From Gulosibacter hominis (lineage in GTDB: Bacteria > Actinomycetota > Actinomycetes > Actinomycetales > Microbacteriaceae), in assembly GCF_904842695.1 (NCBI RefSeq), contig NZ_CAJGWQ010000011.1:1-64000 (forward strand): a stretch of 64,000 bases of DNA, in the 5' to 3' direction. The notes under the pieces are model-generated. The model saw nothing but the letters and a program-made list of their open reading frames with translations. It was not told where the DNA came from and searched no databases. A program made the translations under genes and the position numbers. Shown piece after piece: positions 1 to 12,372 of the stretch. How positions within the stretch are numbered: position 1 is the stretch's first letter; each line of letters opens with the position of its first letter.

Positions 1-75
1 TCATGCCGAGGCAAAAAAATAAACTGGCATTCAAAAAAGTGCACGCTGTTGAGTTCTCAAGGACCAAACACACCC
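1..75 (-). promoter_or_regulatory. leader of an rRNA operon (16S lies left of the window)
   Basis: Read on the minus strand this stretch contains TTGAGAACTCAACAGCGTGC followed by an AT-rich run. That string is the conserved leader/processing element found shortly before 16S rRNA in Microbacteriaceae and related actinobacteria. It implies that a 16S gene starts just beyond position 1 on the minus strand, downstream of tyrS. Only the leader is inside the window, so the rRNA itself is not annotated. Confidence 0.7.
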
Positions 76-347
76 CAAACCCACCAACACAACAAACCAT
101 GTCAGCTTCACTGGGAGTGGTAGTTCTATTTCAGATGATCACGCGAGTTCACACTCGCCTGAACACCCTGTTGTTCAGAGCTGGTGCTTGTAGAAGCTCC
201 GCCCTGATGTCGATGTCGCTGCTCCGCGATTCGCGGTGATGACCGCTGTTTCAGCGTTCCGTGCGGCGACAAGATGTAACTTTACGCACTGTTCACCAGA
301 ACTGCAAGCCCGTGCTGAATCCCGGGCGTGTCGCGCATCCCTAAGCC
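76..347. other. non-coding interval between tyrS and the rRNA leader
   Basis: No credible gene is seen. The interval should carry the rRNA promoters on the minus strand, but I could not identify a convincing -35/-10 pair by eye. Short open frames here lack ribosome sites and resemble nothing known. Confidence 0.5.
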
Positions 348-1649
348 CTAGTCGACAATCGCGCCAACGAGCGTCTTCTTACCGCGACGCAGCACCACCG
401 TGTTGCCGGGAAGCAGGTCCCCCGCCTCAAGCACACGCTGATCGGAATCGACCTTCTCGTTATTGAGCGAAACGCCGCCCTGCTTGATCGCACGACGAGC
501 CTCACTCAATGAGTCGACTGCGCCCGTGGCAACCAGCAGCTGGGCAATATCGTCACCGAGCTTGGCCTCGACATGCGGCAGTTCGGTAATGGCAGACCGC
601 AGCGTATCCGCGTCCAATGCCCGCAATTCACCGCGGCCAAATAGCGCCTGTGATGCTGCCTCGGCTGCGGTCGCTGCCGCTTCGCCGTGCACGATGCTGC
701 ACACGGCAAGTGCCAGCGCGCGCTGTGCCTCACGTTTGAAGGGCTCGTTTTCAACCTTTGCGGCAAACTCTTCAATTTCGGCGCGCGTGAAGAAGGTAAA
801 GATTTTCAGCCGATCAACCACATCGCGGTCGTCGGTGTTGAGCCAGAACTGGTAGAAGGTGTACGGCGAGGTGAGCGCACCATCAATCCAGATGGCGTTC
901 CCCTCCGACTTACCAAACTTGGTGCCGTCCGAGTTGGTGATCAGTGGCGAGCCCAGGGCGTGCACCGCATCCCCGGTTACTCGACGGATGAGATCGACAC
1001 CGCCAACGAGGTTGCCCCACTGGTCACTACCACCGGTCTGCAGTTCGAGGCCATAGCGCTCGTGCAGCTGCAAAAAGTCGTAGGCCTGCAAAATCTGGTA
1101 GCTGAATTCGGCGTACGAAATACCGGCCTCCGAGTTCAACCGCGCCGAAACCGCATCCTTTTTGAGCATGGCGCCCACACGGAAGTGCTTGCCGAGGTCG
1201 CGCAAAAAGTCGATAGCCGTGAGCTCGGAAGTCCAGTCGAGGTTGTTGACCATCCGCGCGGCGTGCTCACCCTCAAAGTCGAGGTAGCCCTCAATTTGAC
1301 CGCGCAGCTTCTCTACCCAGCCGGCCACAGTTTCACGCGATTGCAGCGTGCGCTCAGCGGTGGGGCGCGGGTCGCCAATCAGACCGGTGGAACCGCCAAC
1401 AAGGCCGATCGGGTTATTGCCGGCAAGCTGCAGTCGGCGCAGCAGCAACAGCTGCACCAGGTGTCCGAGGTGCAGGGATGCGGCGGTCGGGTCGAAGCCG
1501 CAATAGTACGTGATCGGGCCCTCGTCGAGACGCTTGCGCAGCGCATCCAGGTCGGTAGACACGTGGATGTATCCGCGCCACTGCAGTTCATCGAGAATGT
1601 GGTCGAACGAGCTGTCGTTCGCCTGCCAAGAAAGATCACGTACTGTCAC
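348..1649 (-). CDS. tyrS: tyrosyl-tRNA synthetase
   Basis: Cytosolic class I enzyme that charges tRNA-Tyr with tyrosine. The protein has the HIGH-like motif as LHLGHLV in the nucleotide-binding fold, tyrosine-pocket residues around TGGSDQWGN, a KMSKS-like KFGKSEG loop, and an S4 RNA-binding domain at the C terminus (SEARRAIKQGGVSLNN). About 433 residues, the usual length. The frame is open 13 codons further upstream to an ATG at 1688, but the family alignment begins at the GTG at 1649 (MTVRDLSWQANDSSF), so I use that; no strong ribosome site supports either. It lies downstream of argH but a terminator separates the two, and an rRNA operon follows. Confidence 0.93.
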   Translation of the reverse strand: MTVRDLSWQANDSSFDHILDELQWRGYIHVSTDLDALRKRLDEGPITYYCGFDPTAASLHLGHLVQLLLLRRLQLAGNNPIGLVGGSTGLIGDPRPTAERTLQSRETVAGWVEKLRGQIEGYLDFEGEHAARMVNNLDWTSELTAIDFLRDLGKHFRVGAMLKKDAVSARLNSEAGISYAEFSYQILQAYDFLQLHERYGLELQTGGSDQWGNLVGGVDLIRRVTGDAVHALGSPLITNSDGTKFGKSEGNAIWIDGALTSPYTFYQFWLNTDDRDVVDRLKIFTFFTRAEIEEFAAKVENEPFKREAQRALALAVCSIVHGEAAATAAEAASQALFGRGELRALDADTLRSAITELPHVEAKLGDDIAQLLVATGAVDSLSEARRAIKQGGVSLNNEKVDSDQRVLEAGDLLPGNTVVLRRGKKTLVGAIVD

Positions 1650-1750
1650 GCTGTCAACCGTATCAACAGATGACCCGCTCCCCCGCATCGCGCGGCCGTG
1701 CCGCGGCCAAGCGGCGGCCGATGCACGCTCGCACCTCCCACGACAGACAC

Positions 1751-1796
1751 AAAAGCGTGAAGCCGCACCCCCGGCAATCGGGGCGCGGCTTCACGC
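1751..1796 (-). terminator. intrinsic terminator after argH
   Basis: Perfect 12-bp arms (1755-1766 and 1785-1796, GCGTGAAGCCGC and its complement) with further pairing CCCCG/CGGGG inside the loop. On the minus strand the stem is followed by TTTTGTGT. It sits 43 bp after the argH stop, so it should end the arginine operon before tyrS. Confidence 0.85.
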
Positions 1797-1838
1797 GATA
1801 AGCGCTGCGAGTTCAGTGCGAACGGCAGCGACAACGAA

Positions 1839-4476
<2,638 letters not shown>

Positions 4477-4689
4477 TGCAGCTCCTCTTCGTTATCGTCC
4501 GGTTGCGTTTTACAAACCGTTCCAGCAGATGCGCCGGAATCCAGCAGGGCACCGGTTCCAGCAGGGCGCCGAGTCGAGCGCCAAATTATTCGGTGCTACT
4601 GGCCGCGGTCTGCCACTGGTTCCAGTCTAGTTACGGCTGGCTGCACACCGCGTGCACTCGTGTTGCACACCGTTGGGTATGGCTCGCGC
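4477..4689. other. argF-argG intergenic region
   Basis: Where many actinobacterial arginine clusters carry argR, this cluster has 213 bp without a credible gene. On the minus strand it contains three GTGCA-type half-sites within about 30 bp near 4640-4670, which could be a regulator site but is not a recognisable ARG box. I see no -35/-10 pair that I would defend. Confidence 0.35.
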
Positions 4690-5640
4690 CTAGTCGCGCA
4701 GCAGCACCGTTTCGTTCTTGGCCTTCGCCAGCAGCCACGCCAATAGCGCCTTCTGTGCGTGCAGGCGGTTTTCGGCCTCGTCAAAAATCACCGATTGCGG
4801 CCCGTCGATGACGTCGGCGTCAACTTCAAAGCCGCGGTCGGCAGGCAGGCAGTGCATAAAAATCGCGTCATCAGCGGCGTACGCCATAACTTCGCGGGTG
4901 ACGCGATAGTCGGCAAACGCTTCCAGGCGGCGCTGTTTTTCGGCCTCAAATCCCATCGACACCCAGGTGTCAGTGACGACAATATCTGCGCCCGTGGTGA
5001 GCTCGACAATGTCTGAACCGACCAGCACCGATCCCCCGGTTTCGGCGGCGATACGGCGTGCATCCGCAACCACATCCTCGCGCGGCAGGTAACCGTCGGG
5101 CGAAACGACCCGCACGTGCATCCCGGCCGTAACACCGCCGAGCAAATATGAGTGCCCCATATTGCTGCGGCCATCGCCGATGAACGTCATGGTGCGTCCG
5201 GCGGTGCCGCCCTTGTGTTCACGAATAGTCAGCAGATCGGCCAGCAGCTGGCAGGGGTGAAAGTCGTCACTGAGCCCGTTGATGATCGGGATGCGCGTGC
5301 CCGCGGCCATCTGTTCGAGGCCCTCCTGGGCATAGGTGCGCCACACGACAGCTTCTACCATGCGCTCGAGCACCCGCGCGGTGTCGGCGGGCGTTTCTTT
5401 CCCGCCGAGCTGGCTGGTTGCGGTGGTGAAGATCAGCGGGCTACCGCCGAGCTCTGAGATACCCACGTGAAATGACACCCGGGTGCGGGTGGACGACTTG
5501 TCAAAAATCACCGCGACCGATTTCGGGCCCTCGAGCGGGCGGGCGGCAAAACGGTTGCGCTTGAGTTTTTCGGCCAGGTCGAGAATTTCTCCCTGCTCGG
5601 CGGGCGTGACATCGTCATCACGGAGGAAGTGGCGAATCAT
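4690..5640 (-). CDS. argF: ornithine carbamoyltransferase
   Basis: Makes citrulline from ornithine and carbamoyl phosphate. The carbamoyl-phosphate loop SSTRTR lies at about residues 49-54, the HPCQLLADLLTI stretch is present, and the ornithine-loop HCLPADRG is near the C terminus. At 316 residues it is the normal length for an anabolic OTC. It lies 53 bp after argB in the same direction. In many relatives argD sits between argB and argF; here nothing does. Confidence 0.97.
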   Translation of the reverse strand: MIRHFLRDDDVTPAEQGEILDLAEKLKRNRFAARPLEGPKSVAVIFDKSSTRTRVSFHVGISELGGSPLIFTTATSQLGGKETPADTARVLERMVEAVVWRTYAQEGLEQMAAGTRIPIINGLSDDFHPCQLLADLLTIREHKGGTAGRTMTFIGDGRSNMGHSYLLGGVTAGMHVRVVSPDGYLPREDVVADARRIAAETGGSVLVGSDIVELTTGADIVVTDTWVSMGFEAEKQRRLEAFADYRVTREVMAYAADDAIFMHCLPADRGFEVDADVIDGPQSVIFDEAENRLHAQKALLAWLLAKAKNETVLLRD

Positions 5641-5693
5641 TTGGAACCTAATTTCTGCTCGGTGTTGAGGTCTGTTCGATTGTTTCGGGTGGC

Positions 5694-6683
5694 CTAGTCG
5701 GCCTTCACTTCGGTGCCGAAGCCGTCGTGGGTAAAAATTTCCATGAGTGTCGAGTGCGCCACTCGCCCATCAATAATGGTGGCCTGTTTGACGCCGCCAT
5801 CGATCGCTTCGAGGCAGGCCTGGGCCTTCGGGATCATTCCCGAAGCAAGGCCTGGCAGCATATCGCGCAGCTCTTCGGGGGTGAGCGAGGATGCGAGCGA
5901 AGAGCGGTCGGGCCAGTTGCGATAAATGCCCTCCACATCGGTCAGCATCACCAGCTTTTTGGCGCCGAGCGCCACCGCGAGCGCCGCCGCTGCCCGGTCG
6001 GCATTAATGTTGAGCGCTTTGCGCGGGTGATCGATATCGGATGCGATGGTCGACACCACGGGGATGCGTCCGGCGGCGATGTCGGCGAGCACCACCTGCG
6101 GGTTCACCCGTTCGATCTCCCCCACCAGGCCGAGATCGATGGGGTTGCCCATCGCGTCGTTGGTCTTGCGGCGCGCCTGAAAGAGGCTCGCATCCTCACC
6201 CGATACGCCGGTGGCAACCGGGGCAACCTCGTTAATGGCGGCCACGAGTTCACGCGCCACCTGGCCACCGAGCACCATGCGCACGATCTCCATCGCCTCG
6301 GGCGAGGTGTAGCGGTAGCCGGCACGAAACTCGGATTCGATGCCGACACGTTCAAGCATCCGGCTAATGTGCGGTCCGCCACCGTGCACCACAACCGGCC
6401 GCACGCCCGCGTAGCGCAGGAAGGCGATGTCGGCGGCGAACGCGTCGAGCAGCGACGGGTCGATCATGGCGTTGCCGCCAAATTTCACCACGACAATCTG
6501 CTGGTGGTAGCGCTGCATCCAGGGCAGTGCCTCGATGAGGGTTTCGACTTTGGCGACTGCGGGTCGGTAGCGGGGATCAAAATCGGGGTATTGCGCCTCG
6601 CTTGCGCGCTGTTCGGTCAGTGCCGGGATGGCGCCGGTGGTTGCCGGAATTTTGCTATCGGTGAGGTTCGAAAAATCGGTCAC
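5694..6683 (-). CDS. argB: acetylglutamate kinase
   Basis: Phosphorylates N-acetylglutamate, normally the arginine-inhibited step of the pathway. The amino-acid kinase fold is clear: VVKFGGNAM near residue 65, the glycine-rich VVHGGGPHI, and [17 protein letters not shown] in the C-terminal nucleotide-binding half. The 329-residue protein has an N-terminal extension of about 45 residues before the conserved helix [17 protein letters not shown]-terminal helices of this sort occur in arginine-sensitive NAGKs, so feedback inhibition is plausible. It lies 20 bp after argJ. Confidence 0.96.
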   Translation of the reverse strand: MTDFSNLTDSKIPATTGAIPALTEQRASEAQYPDFDPRYRPAVAKVETLIEALPWMQRYHQQIVVVKFGGNAMIDPSLLDAFAADIAFLRYAGVRPVVVHGGGPHISRMLERVGIESEFRAGYRYTSPEAMEIVRMVLGGQVARELVAAINEVAPVATGVSGEDASLFQARRKTNDAMGNPIDLGLVGEIERVNPQVVLADIAAGRIPVVSTIASDIDHPRKALNINADRAAAALAVALGAKKLVMLTDVEGIYRNWPDRSSLASSLTPEELRDMLPGLASGMIPKAQACLEAIDGGVKQATIIDGRVAHSTLMEIFTHDGFGTEVKAD

Positions 6684-6703
6684 AATATCTGCCGTTGCTG
6701 CGC

Positions 6704-7870
6704 CTACGAACTGTAGGCGCTGTTTTCGTGGACGTAGTCGTGGGTTAGGTCGTTGGTGAGGATCGTGCCTTCACACTCGCCCGCGTGCAGGTCAATCAGC
6801 ACGGTGGTTTCGCGGGGTATGAGATCGACGCGATCAACGGGTTCATACGGCGTTCCGGCTTTGCAGACCATGACGCCGTTGATGGTGACATCGAGTTCTT
6901 GCGGTTCGAAGATCGCGTCGGTGGTGCCGGCTGCGGCGAGCACGCGCCCCCAGTTGGGGTCGTTGCCGAAGATTGCTGCCTTGAACAGGTTTGAGCGGCT
7001 GACGGCACGCGAAACTGCCACCGCATCCTCAACACTGGCTGCGCCCACGGTGGTGATGGTGATGTCGTGGCTCGCGCCCTCGGCATCCTGTTGCAGCTGT
7101 TTGGCGAGTTCGGCGCACACCTCGATGAGTTGGCTGGTGAACTCGGCCTCGTCGGGGGTGATGCCCGAAGCGCCCGATGCCATGAGTGCCACGGTGTCGT
7201 TGGTTGACATGCAACCGTCGGAATCGACGCGGTCGAAGGTGACGGCGGTGGCGGCTCGCAGCGCGCGGTCGAGCGCTGCATGTTCAAGATCGGCATCGGT
7301 GGTGATCACCACGAGCATGGTGGCAAGCCCCGGTGCCAGCATCCCGGCGCCCTTGGCCATGCCGCCAATGACGTATCCGCCTGCACCCTGGCGCTGCGAG
7401 AGTTTTTCGTGGCTATCGGTGGTGAGGATGCCTTCGGCCGCGTTGTGTGCCGAAGTTTCGTCGCTGCCGAGCTCGTTCACGGCGGCTTCGACACCGGCGA
7501 GCGATTTGGCGCGGAAAATTTCGTCACCGGCTCCGATGAGCCCGGTAGAGCACACGAGCACATCGCTCGGCTGCAGGTCGAGCAGTTCGGCGGTGCGCTG
7601 GGCGGTGCGTTCGGTGGTTTCGTAGCCGAACTGGCCGGTGTAGCAATTGGCGCCGCCCGAGTTGAGGGTGATGGCGGATGCGGTGCCGTCGGCGATCGCT
7701 TCAATCGACCAGATCACGGGGTTGGCCTGGCAGCGGTTGCTGGTGAACACGGCTGCCGCTGCCGCCGAGGGGCCGTCGTTCACGACGACCGTGACGTCTC
7801 GCTTACCCGTCGATTTAATACCGGCAACAACGCCGGCCGCGCGAAATCCTTTGGCTGCGAGAACACTCAC
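6704..7870 (-). CDS. argJ: bifunctional ornithine acetyltransferase / N-acetylglutamate synthase
   Basis: Recycles the acetyl group from N-acetylornithine to glutamate, and in bifunctional forms also makes N-acetylglutamate from acetyl-CoA. The self-processing site [14 protein letters not shown] is intact, with the nucleophilic Thr at about residue 184 that becomes the N terminus of the beta chain. At 388 residues it is full length. The N-terminal stretch [15 protein letters not shown] differs a little from the common NACTG form. It overlaps argC by 4 bases (ATGA), indicating translational coupling. Confidence 0.95.
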   Translation of the reverse strand: MSVLAAKGFRAAGVVAGIKSTGKRDVTVVVNDGPSAAAAAVFTSNRCQANPVIWSIEAIADGTASAITLNSGGANCYTGQFGYETTERTAQRTAELLDLQPSDVLVCSTGLIGAGDEIFRAKSLAGVEAAVNELGSDETSAHNAAEGILTTDSHEKLSQRQGAGGYVIGGMAKGAGMLAPGLATMLVVITTDADLEHAALDRALRAATAVTFDRVDSDGCMSTNDTVALMASGASGITPDEAEFTSQLIEVCAELAKQLQQDAEGASHDITITTVGAASVEDAVAVSRAVSRSNLFKAAIFGNDPNWGRVLAAAGTTDAIFEPQELDVTINGVMVCKAGTPYEPVDRVDLIPRETTVLIDLHAGECEGTILTNDLTHDYVHENSAYSS

Positions 7871-8913
7871 GGTGCAACTCCGTTCACTGGGAGGGCCAGC
7901 TGTTCGGGCAGGCCCAGGGCAATATTGGTCGATTGGATGGCGGCACCGGCGGTGCCCTTAACGAGGTTGTCAATTGCCGAAATGACGATGAGCCGCCCCG
8001 CCCGTTCGTCGATGCCGAAGCCGATGGCCACCCGGTTTGAGCCGACAACATCGCTGGTGCGCGGATAGGCGCCCTCGTCGAGCAGTTCGATAAAAGTTTC
8101 GTCGGCGTAGGCGGCTTCGTAGGCCGCGCGGATCCGATCGAGGTCGACTCCTGGTGCGAGTCGAGCACTGCAGGTGGCCAGAATACCGCGCGCCATCGGC
8201 ACGAGCACCGGCGTGAACGCGAGGGTGCTGTCGAGATCCGAGGCCCGGCGCAGGTTTTGTTTGATTTCGGGAATGTGTCGGTGGCTGCCATAGCCGTTAT
8301 AGGGCACGGCGTTGCCGAGCAGTTCGCTGCCGAGCATTGCCACTGATGCTTTTTTCCCGGCGCCCGAGGGGCCAACGGCAAGCACCGCGGTGAGGTCTTC
8401 GGGGTCTACGAGCCGCTCGGCAATTGCCGGGGCGAGCGCCAGCGATACCGCGGTGGCGTTGCATCCGGGCACCGCGATGCGTCGCGCGTCGCGCAGCTGG
8501 CGACGCTGTTTACCGCCGGATGCAAGCGGCAGTTCGGGCATCCCGTAGGTGAACGTTCCCGCCCACGGGCCGGGATAGTAGTCGCGCCAGTCTTGTTCGC
8601 GTTCGAGTCGAAAATCGGCGCCGGCATCAACAATCAGTGCCGATTCATCGAGCTGCTTGATGATTTCGGCCGAAGCGCCGTGCGGTAGCGCCAGGAACAC
8701 GATGTCGTGCTCGGCGAGGGTTTCGGCGCTGGTTGGCGCGAGCTGCATATCGCCGTAGCTCGCCAGATGCGGATGCACCTCTCGCAGCCGCTGCCCCGCC
8801 TGCGAGTGGGCGGTTACGGTGCGCACCTCAATTTCGGGATGGGCAGCGAGCAGACGGAGCAGTTCGCCGCCGCCGTATCCGGATGCGCCGGCTACTGCTG
8901 CGGTAAATGTCAT
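7867..8913 (-). CDS. argC: N-acetyl-gamma-glutamyl-phosphate reductase
   Basis: NADPH-dependent reduction of N-acetylglutamyl phosphate. A Rossmann nucleotide site [14 protein letters not shown] is at the N terminus, and the catalytic Cys lies in [10 protein letters not shown] near residue 150. At 348 residues it is the usual length. It is the first gene of the arginine operon on the minus strand; AGGATAGGTAC just upstream supplies a ribosome site. The 105 bp shared with divergent sufS should hold the operon promoter. Confidence 0.96.
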   Translation of the reverse strand: MTFTAAVAGASGYGGGELLRLLAAHPEIEVRTVTAHSQAGQRLREVHPHLASYGDMQLAPTSAETLAEHDIVFLALPHGASAEIIKQLDESALIVDAGADFRLEREQDWRDYYPGPWAGTFTYGMPELPLASGGKQRRQLRDARRIAVPGCNATAVSLALAPAIAERLVDPEDLTAVLAVGPSGAGKKASVAMLGSELLGNAVPYNGYGSHRHIPEIKQNLRRASDLDSTLAFTPVLVPMARGILATCSARLAPGVDLDRIRAAYEAAYADETFIELLDEGAYPRTSDVVGSNRVAIGFGIDERAGRLIVISAIDNLVKGTAGAAIQSTNIALGLPEQLALPVNGVAP

Positions 8914-9018
8914 GTACCTATCCTAGTGCGGCCAATGCACACCCCGATTTCGCGCCTCAGGCGCGTAGCACTTCGCAATGCGGCGCGTGTTTTCGGGCGG
9001 CTCACGTACGCTCGAAAT
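8914..9018. promoter_or_regulatory. divergent argC / sufS promoter region
   Basis: This 105-bp interval must serve both argC (minus) and sufS (plus). It contains a small perfect hairpin CGCGCC-TCA-GGCGCG at 8951-8965 that could be an operator. No recognisable ARG box or IscR/SufR site was found. Confidence 0.4.
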
Positions 9019-10314
9019 ATGAGCACCGTGACTGATTCTCACCACCCCGAGGCCGCCCTCAGCGATGAGCAGGCGCGCCAGCTGCGTCGCGACTTCCCGA
9101 TTCTCGCGAGCACAGTGCACGATAAACCGCTCACCTACCTCGATTTTGGGGCCACCGCGCAGCGCCCGCAGGCGGTGCTCGATGCCGAACTCGAGTTTTT
9201 GACCGAACACAATGCTGCGGTGCATCGTGGCGCACACGAGCTGGCGGCACTGGCCACCGATGGGTTTGAAACGGCGCGCGAGACGGTGGCGGCGTTTATC
9301 GGCGCCGATGCCGACGAAATTGCCTGGCAGCAAAACGCAACCGATGCGCTCAACACGGTGACGCTCGCACTATTGCGTGCGTCGCTGGCAGGCACCGGCC
9401 GGTTTGCGTTGCAGCACGGCGACGAGATCTTGATTACCGAGGCCGAGCATCACGCGAATCTCGTGCCCTGGCAGCAGCTTGCCGAGGCCACCGGCGCGAA
9501 GCTGCGCTGGGTGCCGGTGAATGAGCGCGGCACCTGGTCGGTGGCGGATGCGCGGGCGCAGCTTTCGGCCCGCACGCGCGTGTTTGCGTTCGCGCACGTG
9601 TCGAATGTCACCGGACATATTGCACCGGTTGCCGAGCTGGTTGAGCTCGCGCACACCAAGGGAGCGATCGTGGTGCTCGATGCCTGCCAGTCGGTGCCGC
9701 ACCGCCCGGTGGATGTGCACGAGCTCGGTGTTGATTTTGCGGCGTTCTCGGGCCACAAAATGTGCGGCCCGACGGGTATCGGCGTGCTGTATGGCCGCCG
9801 GGATGCGTTTGCCGAGCTTCCGCCGGCACGCACCGGCGGTTCAATGATTGAGATCGTCGAGATGGAGCAGTCGACTTTTTTGCCCGCCCCCACTCGCTTT
9901 GAGGCCGGCACGCAACCGGTTTCGCAGGCGGTGGCATTGGCTGCGGCATGTGACTATTTGGATGCGGTTGGCATGTCGGCGATTGCGGCGCATGAGGAAG
10001 CGCTCGGTGCGCGGCTGGTGTCCGAGCTTTCGGCCCTGCCCGGTGTGCGGGTGCTCGGCGATGATGCGTCGGTGCCGCGCTCTGGGCTGGCGGCGTTCTC
10101 GGTGGCGGAGCTTCATCCGCATGACCTGTCGCAGTTTTTGGATGCGGAGGGTATTGCGGTGCGTGGCGGGCACCACTGCGCCCAGCCGCTGCATCGCCGA
10201 CTGGGGCTCACCGCATCGACTCGCGCGTCGACCTATCTGACTACCTCGGGTGATGAGATTGATCACCTGGTTGACGCGGTGGGCCGCGCAATTGACTGGT
10301 TTGGAGCGCGCTGA
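9019..10314 (+). CDS. sufS: SufS-type cysteine desulfurase
   Basis: PLP enzyme that takes sulfur from cysteine as a persulfide for Fe-S cluster assembly. Visible motifs are the cofactor Lys in FSGHKMCGPTGIGVLYG and the active-site Cys in RGGHHCAQPLHRR, the short-loop form typical of group II SufS. 431 residues. The frame is open upstream across the divergent promoter, but family similarity begins at the ATG at 9019 (MSTVTDSHH). The stop overlaps the sufU start (TGATG), so the pair is coupled. The rest of the suf operon is not adjacent. Confidence 0.93.
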   Translation: MSTVTDSHHPEAALSDEQARQLRRDFPILASTVHDKPLTYLDFGATAQRPQAVLDAELEFLTEHNAAVHRGAHELAALATDGFETARETVAAFIGADADEIAWQQNATDALNTVTLALLRASLAGTGRFALQHGDEILITEAEHHANLVPWQQLAEATGAKLRWVPVNERGTWSVADARAQLSARTRVFAFAHVSNVTGHIAPVAELVELAHTKGAIVVLDACQSVPHRPVDVHELGVDFAAFSGHKMCGPTGIGVLYGRRDAFAELPPARTGGSMIEIVEMEQSTFLPAPTRFEAGTQPVSQAVALAAACDYLDAVGMSAIAAHEEALGARLVSELSALPGVRVLGDDASVPRSGLAAFSVAELHPHDLSQFLDAEGIAVRGGHHCAQPLHRRLGLTASTRASTYLTTSGDEIDHLVDAVGRAIDWFGAR

Positions 10315-10835
10315 TGAGCGAGCTTGCAGAGCTGTACCAGCAGGTGATTTTGGATGCGTCGCGTCGGCGCCACGGTGAGGGTGAACTCGACCCGTTTGAC
10401 TGCGAACACTACGAGAAAAACCCGTCGTGTGGGGATGAGCTGCGGGTGCGGCTGCGTTTGTCGGGAAGTGGCGAGGATGCGGTAATTGATGCGATCGGTT
10501 GGGTGGGTGATGGCTGCTCAATCTCGATGGCGTCGACGTCGATTGCGGTCGAGCAGCTGCGCGGCCGCAGCATTGCCGAGGCCGGCGAAGCGATTGCGAC
10601 AATGCGCGAGATGATGCGTTCGCGCGGCAAGCTCAGCTATGACGAAGATTCCCGCGAGGCTGAACTGCTGGGTGATGCGGTCGCATTTGAGGGCGCCGCA
10701 AAATACGTGATGCGGGTGAAGTGCGCCATGTTGGCGTGGGTGGCGGTGGAGGCCGCGCTGCGCGAGCATATGTCCCAAAAGTGCGGACTGATTACGTCTC
10801 GATGTGGGCAGCTCGGGGGCGCGCCACGGCGGTGA
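10314..10835 (+). CDS. sufU: SufU Fe-S assembly sulfur-transfer protein
   Basis: Zinc-dependent partner that accepts persulfide sulfur from SufS. The three ligand cysteines are visible: NPSCGD, GDGCSISMAST and VKCAMLAW. It has the extra helical segment (EQLRGRSIAEAGEAIATM) between the second and third Cys that marks SufU against IscU. At 173 residues it is longer than usual; the last 20 or so residues (after about REHMSQ) are not family-like and overlap the end of the convergent MFS gene by 44 bp, so the C terminus looks extended. Confidence 0.9.
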   Translation: MSELAELYQQVILDASRRRHGEGELDPFDCEHYEKNPSCGDELRVRLRLSGSGEDAVIDAIGWVGDGCSISMASTSIAVEQLRGRSIAEAGEAIATMREMMRSRGKLSYDEDSREAELLGDAVAFEGAAKYVMRVKCAMLAWVAVEAALREHMSQKCGLITSRCGQLGGAPRR

Positions 10836-12237
10836 GTGCCAGGCAGATAAGGCCGCTCAGCAACAGCCCTGGAATCGGGTTCTCGACAACCTGAAACAGA
10901 AACCCGAGCCAGACGCCGATGAATGACCCAAGTGCCGAGAGCGTGAAAACCCAACCGATGACGCGCCGAAATTGCGCAGTTTTTAAGACGGCCTGCCGAG
11001 CAGTCGATGATATAAACGAGAACGCCATCAGGCCGCCCGTAATTACCAAGAATCCTGGCGCCACGAGCATCCGGTCCCAGCCCCAATGCTGACTGCAAAG
11101 TGCACCGATAAACGCCAGGATGAATCCCGCGGTCGCGACAACGAGCACCCAATAGGCGAGACTGTGTTTTGCATCGCTCCACCGCTTCATAAACCAGCCG
11201 CTAACCAATGGCACCGCCACGGCGGTGATACCCAGAAGCAGCATGACCACACTCATCCGTATCGTAATTTCTGTTTGTTGAGCACCGCGCGCAATCCAGA
11301 TACCGAGATAGCTGCCAGTTACCGCCAGCGTGAGTGTGCAGAAGCCTGCTGCTGTGGCAGATAGGTATCCCCCGCTGAGGAGCTCTGCTCGCCAAACGCG
11401 TGCCCGCTGCCAAAACGACAACTGTTTTCGTGCGCGCTTGGCTGAGCTGAATTCTTCGGCACTATCGGATTCCTGATCAGTTGATTTCTTAGCGCTGCTG
11501 GATGGGTCGAATTGGCGCACTGAAAAGTGACGCAGCAGCAGTGCAGTAATCGACATGAGCGCGCTCAAGGCGAGCAACACCATCACGCTGAGCGCGCCGA
11601 GTACGACGCCCAGTGGCCGCCCCATAATGCTGCCGGCAATTGCGGTTGCTGTTGAGATCAGCACATTCCCACGCAACACAACGCTCTCATCAAATTGTCC
11701 TAAGTCGTTGAGGTAGAGTTCCTCGGCAATATCCACAAAAAGCGGCAGCGGCGAAACGACAACCAGATATCCGATGAGCACCCACAGTGCCGTTTCGGGG
11801 AAAATCATCACGATGACAAGTGCCGCAACGGTGACGAGCAGGTCGATCGCTTCGATGCCGAACAGTACACGGGTCGGCGGAAAACGTTCCAACCACCGCG
11901 TCACCACGACCGCAAGCATGTCTTCGGCCTGAGTCAGTGTTTGGTAGAACGGCACCCAAATCACCGCGAGCGCGCCCAGTGCCACCGACCCCGACACGGC
12001 ACCGTCAATAAGCTCGGAACCGATATACGAGGCAATGAATCCGAGCACCATGAATGTTTGTGCCCGGCGCAGCAGGCGCAATTGACGATGCCCCACGACA
12101 GAACTCCCCTCAGGCCCATCACTTAGTTCACGAGCAAGGGCCCGCTTGCCACGCCGGTTTATCCGCTTTGATCTATCCGGTGATGTTAGCCACTTTACCC
12201 CCGCCCCTGAATCGATAGGGGGAGCCATGATTCCCAT
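10792..12237 (-). CDS. MFS transporter, permease of unknown substrate
   Basis: Integral membrane protein with about twelve hydrophobic segments and a central charged cytoplasmic loop (about residues 240-280, rich in S, D, E and K) dividing two six-helix halves, as in the major facilitator superfamily. The motif-A region is degenerate, so the substrate cannot be guessed. The frame extends 31 codons further upstream, but that extension runs into the terminator of the preceding gene and has no ribosome site; I place the start at the ATG at 12237, with 12228 (MAPPIDSG) as an alternative. Converges on sufU. Confidence 0.75.
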   Translation of the reverse strand: MGIMAPPIDSGAGVKWLTSPDRSKRINRRGKRALARELSDGPEGSSVVGHRQLRLLRRAQTFMVLGFIASYIGSELIDGAVSGSVALGALAVIWVPFYQTLTQAEDMLAVVVTRWLERFPPTRVLFGIEAIDLLVTVAALVIVMIFPETALWVLIGYLVVVSPLPLFVDIAEELYLNDLGQFDESVVLRGNVLISTATAIAGSIMGRPLGVVLGALSVMVLLALSALMSITALLLRHFSVRQFDPSSSAKKSTDQESDSAEEFSSAKRARKQLSFWQRARVWRAELLSGGYLSATAAGFCTLTLAVTGSYLGIWIARGAQQTEITIRMSVVMLLLGITAVAVPLVSGWFMKRWSDAKHSLAYWVLVVATAGFILAFIGALCSQHWGWDRMLVAPGFLVITGGLMAFSFISSTARQAVLKTAQFRRVIGWVFTLSALGSFIGVWLGFLFQVVENPIPGLLLSGLICLALTAVARPRAAHIET

Positions 12238-12292
12238 GTCCCGCACGGCAATCACTGCGCAGCAACAAGCAGCATTCCAAGTCGAGATACGG

Positions 12293-12336
12293 CAACAAAA
12301 CGCGGTGTGCTCCACAACTCGAAGGAGCACACCGCG
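12293..12336 (-). terminator. intrinsic terminator after the EamA/Tpx gene
   Basis: Perfect 13-bp arms (12301-12313 and 12324-12336, CGCGGTGTGCTCC and complement) with a 10-nt loop. On the minus strand it is followed by TTTTGTTG. It lies 36 bp after the tpx stop codon, ending that transcript before the MFS gene. Confidence 0.85.
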
Positions 12337-12372
12337 CTAAGGATCACTTAGCGAGACCTAAGCTCTAGGCGC

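Noticed and set aside
687-1673. Long open frame on the plus strand opposite tyrS
   Set aside because: It is the antisense shadow of tyrS in high-G+C DNA, with no ribosome site or family-like sequence. The same applies to the frames at 2082-3338, 3448-4746 and 5727-6716 opposite arg genes.
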